A DNA stretch of 64,000 nucleotides from Acidobacteriota bacterium (GTDB lineage: Bacteria; Acidobacteriota; Terriglobia; Terriglobales; Acidobacteriaceae). A program made the translations under genes and the position numbers. The stretch covers positions 62,001 through 126,000 of the forward strand of contig JAEYQK010000066.1 of NCBI GenBank assembly GCA_023410055.1, in the 5' to 3' direction. The notes beneath the pieces are model-generated. The model searched no databases and was not told the DNA's origin. It saw only the letters and a program-made list of their open reading frames with translations. Positions 16,426 through 24,263 of the stretch are shown piece after piece. The first letter of the stretch is position 1, and every line of letters starts with the position of its first letter.

Positions 16426-16468
16426 GTAGCGCCGCTGCCCCGGCGGCTGGAGCGTCGGCGCTCCGCCA
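16426..16468. repeat. Variant GTAGCGCCG-type intergenic repeat
   Basis: It begins GTAGCGCCGCTGCCCCGGCG and continues with GGAGCGTCGGCGCTCC, forming two adjacent palindromes. Related sequence lies at 40505-40580. Confidence 0.65.
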
Positions 16469-16492
16469 ACGCCTACCACTGACTGAATGGTG

Positions 16493-16528
16493 CCCACATC
16501 TGCCTGAAGTTGGCAGATGTGGGTTTTT
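16493..16528. repeat. CCCACATCTGCC palindrome, terminator-like
   Basis: CCCACATCTGCC (16493-16504) pairs perfectly with GGCAGATGTGGG (16512-16523) around a 7-base loop; TTTTT follows on the plus strand. Both flanking genes read on the minus strand, so the T-run is on the wrong side for them. The same palindrome occurs at 49641-49671. Confidence 0.8.
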
Positions 16529-16536
16529 ACAGGGAC

Positions 16537-17811
16537 TTACCACGCCGTAACTTTCACGTTGTCCAGCCAGACATTGAACGGATCCTGCTCGAAATCCCCG
16601 TCCATCTGGAACGCCGCGTTGATGTCCTCCATCGGCCAGAACTTCTCGCGGTTCTGGAACATGTTCAGGTTGAATGTCTGATCATTGATCTGCACGCTGA
16701 TGTAGTGTACCTGGTCTCCCACGCGCTCAAACGTCCACACCAGGTGTATCCACGTATTCGCCGGAAATGGTTTGCATGGAACCGACGTCGGCGTCCACCC
16801 ATTCACTCCGTCCCAGACGTCCCACACGCCATCCGATTTGAAGTTGCACTCCGTCCCAAATACCCAGCGCTTGTTGTCGAACGACTGGTTCAAATCAAAC
16901 TCGAGCGCCTGCACCACATCCGGCTTGTCAACGTAGAAAGACACGTCATAGATGAAGTGCGACACGTTTCTCCCGCCTCCCAGCGCCTTGTAATACAGCT
17001 CGTTCGAGTAATTCTGCGTCCCGCCCATCGTGAACTTCGCTGACGATCCACTCAGCGATGGCGAGCTCTGATTTGGAATCATTTGCGAATCGGCTGTACC
17101 CAGCCCCGCCGCACAAATTTGTCCCGCCCTCGGATTTCCCGGCGGGAACGCCGCTGAACATTGCTCCCAATTCGGCAGATTCTGAATAGCCGTCACGTCA
17201 GGATTCTGCGGTGCAACCACATTCACGTTAAACGTGTTGCTCACATTATTCCCGCTCTTGTCCGTCGCCAGAATCTCGACCGAGTGCTGCCCCGGATCCA
17301 TCCACAGCAGCGCGTCAATCGTGTTGAAGAACGTGAAGTAGTTCGCCTGCCCATCCACATAGACACGCATGTGATCGATGTTCCCCGTCAGGCTCGCACC
17401 TGCAACCACGCGTACTGGCGAATTCACCGTAGCGTTGTTGGAAGGCGTCGAAACGCATATCATGCCCGCCGAATTCGACCCCGGATTCGGCGGCGGAACC
17501 GGTGCTGGATCCGGAAACGGCGCAACGCCCGACGTCGGCCCTTGCGCCTGCGTTCTCGTTACACTCGGACAACTCACAGGCTCCGGAGTCGGAGTGGGTG
17601 TCGGTGTGGGACTAGGCGTTGGCGAAGGACTCGGACTCGGCGTCGGGGTTGGGGTTGGCGAATTGCCCGAACTCGGCGGAGGTGCCGGCGTTTTCATCGT
17701 CGTGACACCGCCGCAACCGACCAGCAATACCGTAACCAGGAGCAGCGCCAAAAGGCTTCCCGCTCCCGACAGAGGACGAATCGACACAAACGTTCGCAGA
17801 ATCGTTCGCAC
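16537..17811 (-). CDS. Lipoprotein with PT-rich linker, Ig-like and lectin-like domains
   Basis: 424 residues starting at GTG 17809-17811, with GAGGT nine bases upstream. The N-terminal segment ends in LLVGCGG, a lipobox, so the protein is probably lipid-anchored in the envelope. Residues ~43-80 are an almost pure Pro/Thr/Ser repeat, a flexible linker. An Ig-like or FIVAR-type segment follows (VNSPVRVVAGASLTGNIDHMRVYVDG, DPGQHSVEILATDKSGN), then a region resembling a concanavalin A-like jelly roll (ALEFDLNQSF, WIHLVWTFERVGDQVHY, FNVWLDNVKVTAW). I cannot name a family; carbohydrate binding is plausible because of the beta-galactosidase next door. The linker codes for high-purity GGAGTC/GGTGTG-type repeats on the plus strand at ~17585-17660. 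Confidence 0.75.
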   Translation of the reverse strand: MRTILRTFVSIRPLSGAGSLLALLLVTVLLVGCGGVTTMKTPAPPPSSGNSPTPTPTPSPSPSPTPSPTPTPTPTPEPVSCPSVTRTQAQGPTSGVAPFPDPAPVPPPNPGSNSAGMICVSTPSNNATVNSPVRVVAGASLTGNIDHMRVYVDGQANYFTFFNTIDALLWMDPGQHSVEILATDKSGNNVSNTFNVNVVAPQNPDVTAIQNLPNWEQCSAAFPPGNPRAGQICAAGLGTADSQMIPNQSSPSLSGSSAKFTMGGTQNYSNELYYKALGGGRNVSHFIYDVSFYVDKPDVVQALEFDLNQSFDNKRWVFGTECNFKSDGVWDVWDGVNGWTPTSVPCKPFPANTWIHLVWTFERVGDQVHYISVQINDQTFNLNMFQNREKFWPMEDINAAFQMDGDFEQDPFNVWLDNVKVTAW

Positions 17812-17981
17812 GTACCAGGCACCTCAGCATTGAAGTAAGAGCTTGCCGTGAAAGGATGCGTGCCCCTGAACGTATGTGGGCTCATGTAGCAGCAAATTCG
17901 AGAGAACGCCTGCATACCTTGTGCGCCCTCACAACCGCAAACCTCATCAGTAGTTAAGATCCGGACTTGGAGTATTAAGCA

Positions 17982-18950
17982 ATGAACAAGCGCAAGCTGG
18001 GCCGTTCGGGAATCAAAGTAGCTCCTCTCGCTTTCGGCGGCAACGTGTTCGGCTGGACGGCTGACGAGCAAACCTCCTTCAAGTTGCTCGACGCCTTCAT
18101 CGACGCCGGTTTCAATCTCGTCGACACCGCCGACGTCTACTCAAAGTGGGCGCCTGGCCACACTGGCGGCGAATCCGAAACCATCATTGGTAAATGGCTG
18201 AAGCAGAGCGGCAAGCGAGACCGCGTCATCATCGCTACCAAGATCGGAATGGAACTCACGCCCGACAAGAAAGGGCTCTCGCGCGACTACATCCTGAAGG
18301 GAGTAGAAGACTCTCTTCGCCGCCTTCAAACCAACTACATCGACCTTTACCAGTCACACAAAGATGACCCCAACACGCCGCTCGACGAAACCCTCAGCGC
18401 CTACGCCGACCTGGTCAAGCAAGGCAAAGTCCGCGCCATCGGCGCCTCAAACTTCACCGCCCAGCGCCTTCGCGAGTCACTGAAAATCAGCGCCCAGGAA
18501 GGCTACCCGCGATACGAGAGCCTCCAGCCCGAGTACAACCTCTGTGAACGCGCAGGCTACGAATCCGAATTGCAATCGCTCTGCGTAAAAGAACAGATCG
18601 GTGTCATCAGCTACTTTTCACTCGCCAGCGGATTCCTCACCGGCAAGTACCGCAGCGAATCAGATCTCTCCAGGAGCCCGCGCGGGCAATCCGTCAAGAA
18701 GTACCTGAACGCTCGCGGAAACCGAATCCTCTCTGCTCTCGATGAAGTAGCCAGCCAGCACCGCTCCACGCCCGCTCAGGTAGCCCTGGCCTGGATCATG
18801 GCCCAGCCCGGAATCACCGCCCCAATCGCCAGCGCCACCAGTCTCAATCAACTCAAAGACCTGACGGCGGCAGCATCGTTGGATCTCGATCAGTCCTCGA
18901 TCAGCCTGCTCAACGAAGCCAGTGACTACAGAGAACAGGCAGCAGACTAG
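17982..18950 (+). CDS. Aldo/keto reductase
   Basis: 322 residues, an NADPH-dependent aldo/keto reductase. ATG 17982 is preceded by TTGGAG eleven bases upstream. MNKRKLGRSGIKVAPLAFGG is the usual start; FNLVDTADVYSKWAPGHTGGESE holds the catalytic Asp and Tyr; VIIATKIG has the Lys; and YQSHKDDP carries the His. GASNFTAQRL and the nucleotide-binding end QPGITAPIASATSLNQL complete the fold, most like the YajO/YghZ group. It is 9 bases from the ferredoxin gene that follows, so the two are likely co-transcribed. The carbonyl substrate is unknown. Confidence 0.9.
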   Translation: MNKRKLGRSGIKVAPLAFGGNVFGWTADEQTSFKLLDAFIDAGFNLVDTADVYSKWAPGHTGGESETIIGKWLKQSGKRDRVIIATKIGMELTPDKKGLSRDYILKGVEDSLRRLQTNYIDLYQSHKDDPNTPLDETLSAYADLVKQGKVRAIGASNFTAQRLRESLKISAQEGYPRYESLQPEYNLCERAGYESELQSLCVKEQIGVISYFSLASGFLTGKYRSESDLSRSPRGQSVKKYLNARGNRILSALDEVASQHRSTPAQVALAWIMAQPGITAPIASATSLNQLKDLTAAASLDLDQSSISLLNEASDYREQAAD

Positions 18951-18959
18951 AATCGAGAT

Positions 18960-19295
18960 ATGACCCGCTACGAGAAACACATTTTCATCTGCACCAACCA
19001 GCGCCCGGCCGACCACCCGCGCGGTTCGTGCGACCCCTCAGGCGAGGGCGATCTTCATCGTTTGTTCAAGACGAAACTGTCACAACGCGGAATCAAAGCC
19101 GGAGTTCGTGCCAACAAGGCAGGGTGCCTCGATCAGTGCGAGCACGGACCAACAGTCGTCGTCTACCCCGAAGCCATCTGGTACGCGCATGTGAAGACCG
19201 AGGACGTAGACGAGATCATCGATTCACATATCGTCGGCAACAAGCCTGTGGCTCGACTGGTTCTCGCTGAAGAATGCCACTGCGGAAAGAAGTAG
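18960..19295 (+). CDS. Thioredoxin-like [2Fe-2S] ferredoxin
   Basis: 111 residues. It matches the small thioredoxin-fold ferredoxin family (Shethna type): EKHIFICTNQRPADHPRGSC gives the first two cysteines, then KAGCLDQCEHGPTVVVYP the others. These four bind a [2Fe-2S] cluster. GEGDLHRLFKTKLSQRG is the helix between them. Its gene follows the aldo/keto reductase after 9 bases, which suggests an electron-transfer or co-regulation link that I cannot prove. A short C-terminal EECHCGKK adds two more cysteines. Two tandem palindromic repeats lie directly downstream. Confidence 0.85.
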   Translation: MTRYEKHIFICTNQRPADHPRGSCDPSGEGDLHRLFKTKLSQRGIKAGVRANKAGCLDQCEHGPTVVVYPEAIWYAHVKTEDVDEIIDSHIVGNKPVARLVLAEECHCGKK

Positions 19296-19318
19296 ATGGC
19301 GATCCATTCAACTTAGCC

Positions 19319-19412
19319 GTGGTGCCCCGTTCAAGCCCGCCTTTGGCTTGAGCGGGGTGAGTATAGTGGTGCCCCGTTCAAGCCCGCCTTTGGCTTGAGC
19401 GGGGTGAGTATA
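19319..19412. repeat. Tandem pair of 47-bp palindromic repeats
   Basis: Two identical 47-base units (19319-19365 and 19366-19412) contain GCCCCGTTCAAGCC pairing with GGCTTGAGCGGGG around a short spacer. Degenerate single copies lie at 9623 and 42384. The pair sits between the convergent ferredoxin and DUF3079 genes. Confidence 0.9.
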
Positions 19413-19422
19413 TCAGTCGCAG

Positions 19423-19623
19423 TTAGTTCTCTTCCGCTGCCCACTCCATCCAATCATCACCAAACAACTCGGCCGGATGCTGTGTCCTAATCGTCCCGTT
19501 CCCGCAAACCAGCGCGTTCGCCGGACAGAACTTATCGCATCCCCAACACACACTCTCCGGATTCTTCGGATGCAGCGGCAGCTTCGGCGTCTTCATGCGC
19601 ACGATTTGCACTTCCGTATTCAT
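19423..19623 (-). CDS. DUF3079 family protein
   Basis: 66 residues. The core is KLPLHPKNPESVCWGCDKFCPANALVCGNG followed by RTQHPAELFGDDW, which I recognise as DUF3079, a small cysteine-rich protein family of unknown function. Four cysteines (CWGC, C, C) could bind a metal or Fe-S cluster. ATG 19621-19623 begins MNTEVQIVRMKTPK; a second ATG nine codons in is a possible start. It stands alone next to the tandem repeats. Confidence 0.85.
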   Translation of the reverse strand: MNTEVQIVRMKTPKLPLHPKNPESVCWGCDKFCPANALVCGNGTIRTQHPAELFGDDWMEWAAEEN

Positions 19624-19689
19624 TTATCTCCATACTAACTAGACATCCCCGCCGCCGAAACGACTTATGTCACGCTACTTCCTACGTAC

Positions 19690-20634
19690 CTACTTGGCCT
19701 TGTAGTGCCGCGCAACTTCCGACGCGTACTTCTTTCCGATCGTCTCCGAGTGAGCCCTCAGCCACTCGCTTAACTTCGTCGTTCCCGTCGCGGGCTGATG
19801 CGAAATCAGCAAGTCCGCCATGAGTCCATCAATCTCATCCTTCGTCAGCATGACGTCGTTCACCAACCAACCGAGCACCTTTGACGTCGCCAAAAGCAAA
19901 GTTCGTGGCACGTGAACGATCAGCGCCCTGCTTCCGATCACTTGCTTGATCAGTTTCACCAGGTCGAGATATGTGTACGCCTCCGGTCCAACTGCATCCA
20001 TCACCATGTTCTCAGACCGATGTCCCTGCTCCACTGCCAGCGCTGCCATGTCTTCTACAAAGATCGGCTGGATGTGGTACTCGCCCCGGCCCGGAACCGC
20101 AAACACCGGAAAGCGCCGCAGCGCCCAGGCAATGTTGTTGATCAGAATGTCCTCGTTCCCAAACAGCACCGCCGGTCTGAGGATCGCGTAGCTCAGCGAC
20201 GAAGCCTTGACTGCCTCCTCCAACTCGGCCTTCCCGCGGAAATACGGCAGCTTCGAGTCGAGTGATGGATTCGTGATGCTCGTATGAACAATGCGCTTCA
20301 CCCCAGCGCGCTCCGCCGCCCTAATCAGCGCCTTCGTGTTCTCAACGGCCTTCGCATGATCTGTATCTCCATACGCAAACCGCACCCAGTACGTGTTGTA
20401 CAGCACCGTCGCGCCTTCCATGCTTCGCGCCAGCGCATCCGCATCGGCGAAATTCAACGGCGCAACCTCAATGCGCTCCCGCATCGGCGAACTCTCATCC
20501 GGATGGTTCGTCAGCGTCCGCACCCGTTCTCCACGATCCAGCAGCAGCTTCGCCGTGTACTTGCCGGAATAGCCAAACGCACCGGTAACGACACTCAGAG
20601 TTCCTCGATTAGCCTCTACATTCGCAAAGCTCAT
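19690..20634 (-). CDS. NAD(P)-binding NmrA/epimerase-like protein
   Basis: 314 residues, an atypical short-chain dehydrogenase. ATG 20632-20634 follows AGGAGGATCT, a strong ribosome-binding site. The Rossmann loop is SVVTGAFGYSGKYTAKLLLDRG and the next acidic/basic strand GERVRTL suggests NADP preference. VLYNTYWVRFAYG and VKRIVHTSITNPS match the NAD(P)H-binding NmrA/complex-I subunit A9 type group; the SYAILRPAVLFG stretch supports it. The usual YxxxK catalytic pair is not evident, so binding or sensing is as likely as catalysis. The physiological role is unknown. Confidence 0.8.
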   Translation of the reverse strand: MSFANVEANRGTLSVVTGAFGYSGKYTAKLLLDRGERVRTLTNHPDESSPMRERIEVAPLNFADADALARSMEGATVLYNTYWVRFAYGDTDHAKAVENTKALIRAAERAGVKRIVHTSITNPSLDSKLPYFRGKAELEEAVKASSLSYAILRPAVLFGNEDILINNIAWALRRFPVFAVPGRGEYHIQPIFVEDMAALAVEQGHRSENMVMDAVGPEAYTYLDLVKLIKQVIGSRALIVHVPRTLLLATSKVLGWLVNDVMLTKDEIDGLMADLLISHQPATGTTKLSEWLRAHSETIGKKYASEVARHYKAK

Positions 20635-20734
20635 AGATCCTCCTGCCGATCACCTTCCCGCCTCGCACTTGTTCCGAATTGGTTCTCAACCGGGGCTCCT
20701 GCGTATAGAAGGCCTCATGCAGCTCCCGCACGGC

Positions 20735-20815
20735 AGCCCCGAAGGGGCGGAATTCATTAGCCCAGCGCGTCAGCGCTGGGTGGAGATAATTAACTTCGGT
20801 GAGCCCCGTAGGGGC
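20735..20815. repeat. Cluster of three short hairpins (AGCCCAGCGC family)
   Basis: GCCCC-GAA-GGGGC (20735-20747), CCCAGCGC-GTCA-GCGCTGGG (20761-20780) and GCCCC-GTA-GGGGC (20803-20815) follow one another. The reverse arrangement of the same three hairpins lies at 58489-58570. No gene is seen in 20816-20954. Confidence 0.9.
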
Positions 20816-20954
20816 GACACTTGAAAACCCGCGCCTGTCATTTCCCCACTTTTGACAGAATCTTCCTCACCTTACCCCGTGCCCTCACCAGCCCGCGCAA
20901 CGTCGGCAGCGGCGGCGGAATTACGCGGCAGCGAAGCGTCACTATGCTCTGCGA

Positions 20955-21380
20955 TTACCAGGACGCCTGGATCCTCTTACCGTCATTCGCGGTGAATCTA
21001 ACAAATCTCCGTCCGCTCTCAGCGTTTCGTTCCGGCTCATGCGGTCGGGCAACGTAGACGGGAGTGAAGCATGCAGCAGGCAAAAAGTTCAAGGCAATGC
21101 TTTTCGGAACGCTCCCTCTGAGACCGCAATCGGTCGCGAATGGCGGCTGCAATCCTACCCAATAGGACTGTCTCTGGCCCATTTCGGTTCGGGTCACAAT
21201 CAGCAGAGGTCTTGTCGAATGGCGGTGCACGTATCCACTCGCTGGAGTCCCGTCTTCAGTGATTCGAGCAAAGAGCGCGAGGTGATAGTCGTAGCTTCTG
21301 TACCAGAGACTACTAGCCACTAGTGCGACGATGATCACTGCGGCACCGCTAAGCGCAATCCATTTGGTTGAACGCTTCAC
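20955..21380 (-). CDS. Hypothetical single-helix membrane protein
   Basis: 141 residues if the GTG at 21378-21380 is used (KRSTKWIALSGAAVIIVALVASSLWYRSYDYH). The open frame extends to 21524, but those residues look random and no ribosome-binding site supports a longer form. One hydrophobic helix near the N-terminus anchors a soluble, probably extracytoplasmic part with several cysteines (FATDCGLRG, AACFTPVYVA). I do not recognise a family. The short C-terminus RFVRFTANDGKRIQASW is beta-like. Start and reality are moderately supported by the hydrophobic anchor alone. Confidence 0.5.
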   Translation of the reverse strand: MKRSTKWIALSGAAVIIVALVASSLWYRSYDYHLALFARITEDGTPASGYVHRHSTRPLLIVTRTEMGQRQSYWVGLQPPFATDCGLRGSVPKSIALNFLPAACFTPVYVARPHEPERNAESGRRFVRFTANDGKRIQASW

Positions 21381-21444
21381 GCGAGCACTGTACGTTGGCC
21401 CAGCAGGATTGTCCAGACAAGAAATCCAGCAGTGGCCCTGGCTA

Positions 21445-21909
21445 TTAAGCAGCGCGAGTTCTCCCAGCCCGCTTGTCGGCGCCTCTCGAAGACTTCGCCT
21501 TCGCCTTGCTTTTCCCCTCCACATTCAGCGCCACAGCCGCGCGAATCAAATCCTTCAACGCGGACTCATTGATCTTTTCTCCTTCGTGGATATCGATCGC
21601 GCGCCGGACGTTCCCGTCGAGACTGGAGTTGAACAGGCCAGCAGGATCCCTCAACGAAGCTCCCTTGGCGAATGTCATCTTCACAACGTTCTTGTACGTC
21701 TCGCCCGTGCAGACGATGCCGTCGTGAGACCACACCGGAACCCCCGGCGACGTCGCCTTCGCCCACTTCCACTCCTCGACAATCTCAGGGTCAGCCTCGC
21801 GCACGATCTCGCGCACCCTCGCCAGCGTCTCCCCGCGCCAGTCCCCAAGTTCCTTGATCTTCCGGTCGATTGCCACCGAAGCCGATTCCGCCGCACCAGG
21901 TGTCTTCAT
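21445..21909 (-). CDS. DUF1801 domain protein
   Basis: 154 residues from ATG 21907-21909; the frame extends further upstream but MKTPGAAESASVAIDRKIKEL is a natural beginning and GGGGGCTGAGG precedes it. The body matches DUF1801 (YdhG-like): LARVREIVREADPEIVEEWKWAKATSPGVPVWSHDGIVCTGE, KNVVKMTFAKGASL and IHEGEKINESALKDLIRAAV. Family members are small, of unknown biochemical function, and common in soil bacteria. The C-terminal tail KSKAKAKSSRGADKRAGRTR is strongly basic and may bind nucleic acid. The 5' end faces the divergent radical SAM gene. Confidence 0.85.
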   Translation of the reverse strand: MKTPGAAESASVAIDRKIKELGDWRGETLARVREIVREADPEIVEEWKWAKATSPGVPVWSHDGIVCTGETYKNVVKMTFAKGASLRDPAGLFNSSLDGNVRRAIDIHEGEKINESALKDLIRAAVALNVEGKSKAKAKSSRGADKRAGRTRAA

Positions 21910-22034
21910 CCTCAGCCCCCAGTTTCGCGCAATTAGATGTCCTCCGCACGCGAAAGTCTCTGCTATCACATTCGACAATCTGTCGTAAGAGGTACAATCT
22001 ACTTAGACCAACTCCGCAGGACGAATCCGAGCAA

Positions 22035-23186
22035 ATGTTCTCCGATCAGTACCAGGCCGCTTGTGAGCGGCTCGATGAATTCGCACAGGCCAGCACCAGA
22101 CCACTAAATTCCTTGCGCGCGCAGAACGCGACCGACTTCGCCCCCTATCTCTGGAAATCTGATTTCGGGACCGGCGGCGAACTCGACCGCAGCATCCGCG
22201 ACCACGCTGCCGCCCTCAAGCGCGAACTCCACGCTGATCGTCTCTTCCATGTCGTCCCGATTTACGTTTCCAGCATTTGCTCCGAACAGTGCGTCTACTG
22301 CAACTACCGCTCCGGGAACAAGGGCGTCGGCGTCGAACGCAAGCGCCTCAGCGACGACGAACTCACGCGCGAAGCCATCTTCCTGATCGAAGAAAAGGGC
22401 TACCGCACTCTCGAACTCGTCTACGCCAGCGATCCCCAGATGCAGGCCGACACGATCGCCCGCCACATCGATCTGCTACGCAACCTGCTCGAACAGCGTG
22501 GCGGAGGCATCGTCGGCCTCAGTTGCGAATCCTTTGAAGAACACGAGTACAAATCATTCGTCGACGCGGGCCTTTCCTTCGCCGTCATGTGGATGGAGAC
22601 CTACGACGCCGAGCGCTATGCCGGACTCCACCCCGGCCACGGCCGCAAGTCCGAATTCATCTATCGCCTCGACGCCTACGATCGCATGCTCGCCGCCGGA
22701 CTCGACTGTCTCGGCATCGGCGTGCTCTCCGGCCTCTCCGACTGGCGCCGCGACTGGGCCATGCTCATGCAGCATGAAGACTACTTGTTCGGGACCTACC
22801 GCCGTCCGTCGTCGATCCTTGGCGTACCGCGCTTGAAACACGCTCCCGGCGCCCTCATGCACGGCTCCGATTTCATTCCCACCGACGATCAGTTCCTCAC
22901 GACCGCCGCCCTTCACAACATCTTCTCTCCGACCACCGCCGCCTTCGTCAGCACACGCGAAGACTGGGACACCTGCCTTCAACTAGCCCAAGGCGGAGGC
23001 TGCCTCTTCACGCTGAACTGTTCCACCATTCCCGGCGGCTACTCTCTCCACAGCCACGGAGCCCAGTTCGCCAACTTCTCCTTCGACGCACCCACTTCAA
23101 TCCCCAAACTCCAATCGCTCGGCTTCAATACCGTGCAACGTTGGGATACCGCCGATCTAGCAGCAAGCCAGGCCCAGCACTATTGA
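22035..23186 (+). CDS. Radical SAM enzyme, ThiH/HydG-like
   Basis: 383 residues from ATG 22035; the open frame before it is low-quality and GCAGGA lies 12 bases upstream. CSEQCVYC (cysteines 82, 86 and 89) binds the SAM-reducing 4Fe-4S cluster, and IVGLSCESFEEHEYKSF plus MWMETYDAERYAGLHPG match the barrel of ThiH and HydG, which cleave tyrosine. LGIGVLSGLSDWRRDWAMLMQHEDYL aligns with the ThiH strand GALLGLEDWR. Length fits ThiH (about 377) and not HydG, which carries an extra cluster domain. No thiamine or hydrogenase gene is nearby. The end GGGCLFTLNCSTIPGGY is atypical for ThiH. Dehydroglycine formation for thiazole is one possible role; a related tyrosine or tryptophan lyase is another. 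Confidence 0.8.
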   Translation: MFSDQYQAACERLDEFAQASTRPLNSLRAQNATDFAPYLWKSDFGTGGELDRSIRDHAAALKRELHADRLFHVVPIYVSSICSEQCVYCNYRSGNKGVGVERKRLSDDELTREAIFLIEEKGYRTLELVYASDPQMQADTIARHIDLLRNLLEQRGGGIVGLSCESFEEHEYKSFVDAGLSFAVMWMETYDAERYAGLHPGHGRKSEFIYRLDAYDRMLAAGLDCLGIGVLSGLSDWRRDWAMLMQHEDYLFGTYRRPSSILGVPRLKHAPGALMHGSDFIPTDDQFLTTAALHNIFSPTTAAFVSTREDWDTCLQLAQGGGCLFTLNCSTIPGGYSLHSHGAQFANFSFDAPTSIPKLQSLGFNTVQRWDTADLAASQAQHY

Positions 23187-23192
23187 TCAGCT

Positions 23193-23224
23193 CTGAGTAC
23201 TAGGTACTGAGTACTGAGTACTGT
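23193..23224. repeat. Tandem GAGTACT units
   Basis: GAGTACTAGGTACTGAGTAC with a further unit recurs as short tandem copies after the radical SAM gene; it is a relative of the GGTACTA hairpin family but lacks a clear second arm. Related copies occur at 2838-2852 and ~54022-54033. Confidence 0.6.
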
Positions 23225-23371
23225 CTCCTGCCGCTGTACTTTCCGCCAACCTGTTCTAAACTTGACTCATGCCATATTCGCGGAGTTGCAGGCGACGTAC
23301 GTACCTGGCTCCCTGGGCGCTGGTGCAAACTGCACCGTAGGAGATTCAGCCTGCATCCAACGGATAAGTAC

Positions 23372-24064
23372 GTGATTTTGAGAGCGGAAAACCTGAAGAA
23401 AGCATTCCGCTCTGGGGCATCAGACCTGGTGCTCTTTGAGAACTTATCGTTCCAGGTGGCGAAAGGTGAGATGCTTGCCATCGTCGGCGAGTCGGGCACG
23501 GGCAAAAGTACCCTGCTGCATCTCCTCGGAGCGCTTGAACGGCCCTCCGAAGGTGACGTATACTGCGCGGAAAACCAGCTGCGCATGCTTTCTGACGAAG
23601 GCGCGGCCGACTTCCGGAATCGGAAGCTCGGTTACGTCTGGCAGTTCCATTACCTGCTGCCGGAATTCAGCGCACTGGAAAACGTCGCCATGCCACTGCT
23701 CGTTCGCGGGCAAGCAAGGCGAGAAGCGGAAACCGAAGCGCTGAACTGGTTGCGCGAGGTCGGACTCGAACCCCGCGCTCACCATCGTCCGGGAGAGATG
23801 TCCGGCGGCGAGCAGCAGCGAGTTGCTCTCGCACGGGCTTTGATCACGAGGCCGGAAATCCTGTTGGCTGATGAACCGACAGGCGACCTCGACAACCGTA
23901 CGGCCGAAGCGGTATTTGAGTTGATCAGTAGACTACATCGCGACTACCGGCTCACATCTCTCATTGCCACCCACAACCTTGCGTTTGCGCGCCGCTGCGA
24001 TCGCGCATTGCAGTTGCGCAACGGTCGCGTTGAGGAAGTTTCACCGGAGACGTTGCAGGTGTAG
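23372..24064 (+). CDS. lolD: Lipoprotein-releasing ABC ATPase LolD
   Basis: 230 residues starting at GTG 23372. All ABC motifs are present: Walker A GESGTGKST, Q-loop YVWQFHYLLPEFSALENV (typical of LolD/MacB), signature MSGGEQQRVALARAL, Walker B ILLADEPTGDLD and H-loop IATHN. With LolC/E-type permeases it energises lipoprotein release from the inner membrane. The permease gene in this window is 11 kb away, in the same orientation. An unrelated exporter role (MacB-like) is possible but the sequence of the Q-loop fits LolD well. Confidence 0.9.
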   Translation: MILRAENLKKAFRSGASDLVLFENLSFQVAKGEMLAIVGESGTGKSTLLHLLGALERPSEGDVYCAENQLRMLSDEGAADFRNRKLGYVWQFHYLLPEFSALENVAMPLLVRGQARREAETEALNWLREVGLEPRAHHRPGEMSGGEQQRVALARALITRPEILLADEPTGDLDNRTAEAVFELISRLHRDYRLTSLIATHNLAFARRCDRALQLRNGRVEEVSPETLQV

Positions 24065-24104
24065 CCGAGTGGTGGCCGATACAAGCCGGTTTTGCTTGTG
24101 TGGG

Positions 24105-24133
24105 TTGACGGAACGAGAGTTCGTCGTTGTAGT
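24105..24133 (+). promoter_or_regulatory. Probable sigma-70-like promoter of clpC
   Basis: TTGACG (24105-24110) is followed 17 bases later by TGTAGT (24128-24133), close to the consensus with optimal spacing. It is about 130 bases before the clpC start. Confidence 0.5.
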
Positions 24134-24152
24134 GGGCTCTACGTTGTACCCG

Positions 24153-24171
24153 ATCCTGAGATAGTCAGGAT
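24153..24171. promoter_or_regulatory. Perfect inverted repeat in the clpC leader
   Basis: ATCCTGA (24153-24159) and TCAGGAT (24165-24171) form a perfect 7-bp inverted repeat with a 5-base centre (GATAG). It lies between the proposed promoter and the clpC start, so it could be an operator or a small leader hairpin. It does not match the CtsR or HrcA sites I know. Confidence 0.4.
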
Positions 24172-24263
24172 TGAGTTAAGCGAGTGGTCCAGGGATTATT
24201 TGTTTTCATGGCCGTGATGGCTTTTTATGTCGCGGCGGTCCCGCAAGGGACTGGAGAGGCCCA

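Noticed and set aside
19319..19412. Tandem repeats as a possible CRISPR array
   Set aside because: Two contiguous copies with no spacers and no cas genes; the sequence is a palindromic intergenic repeat.
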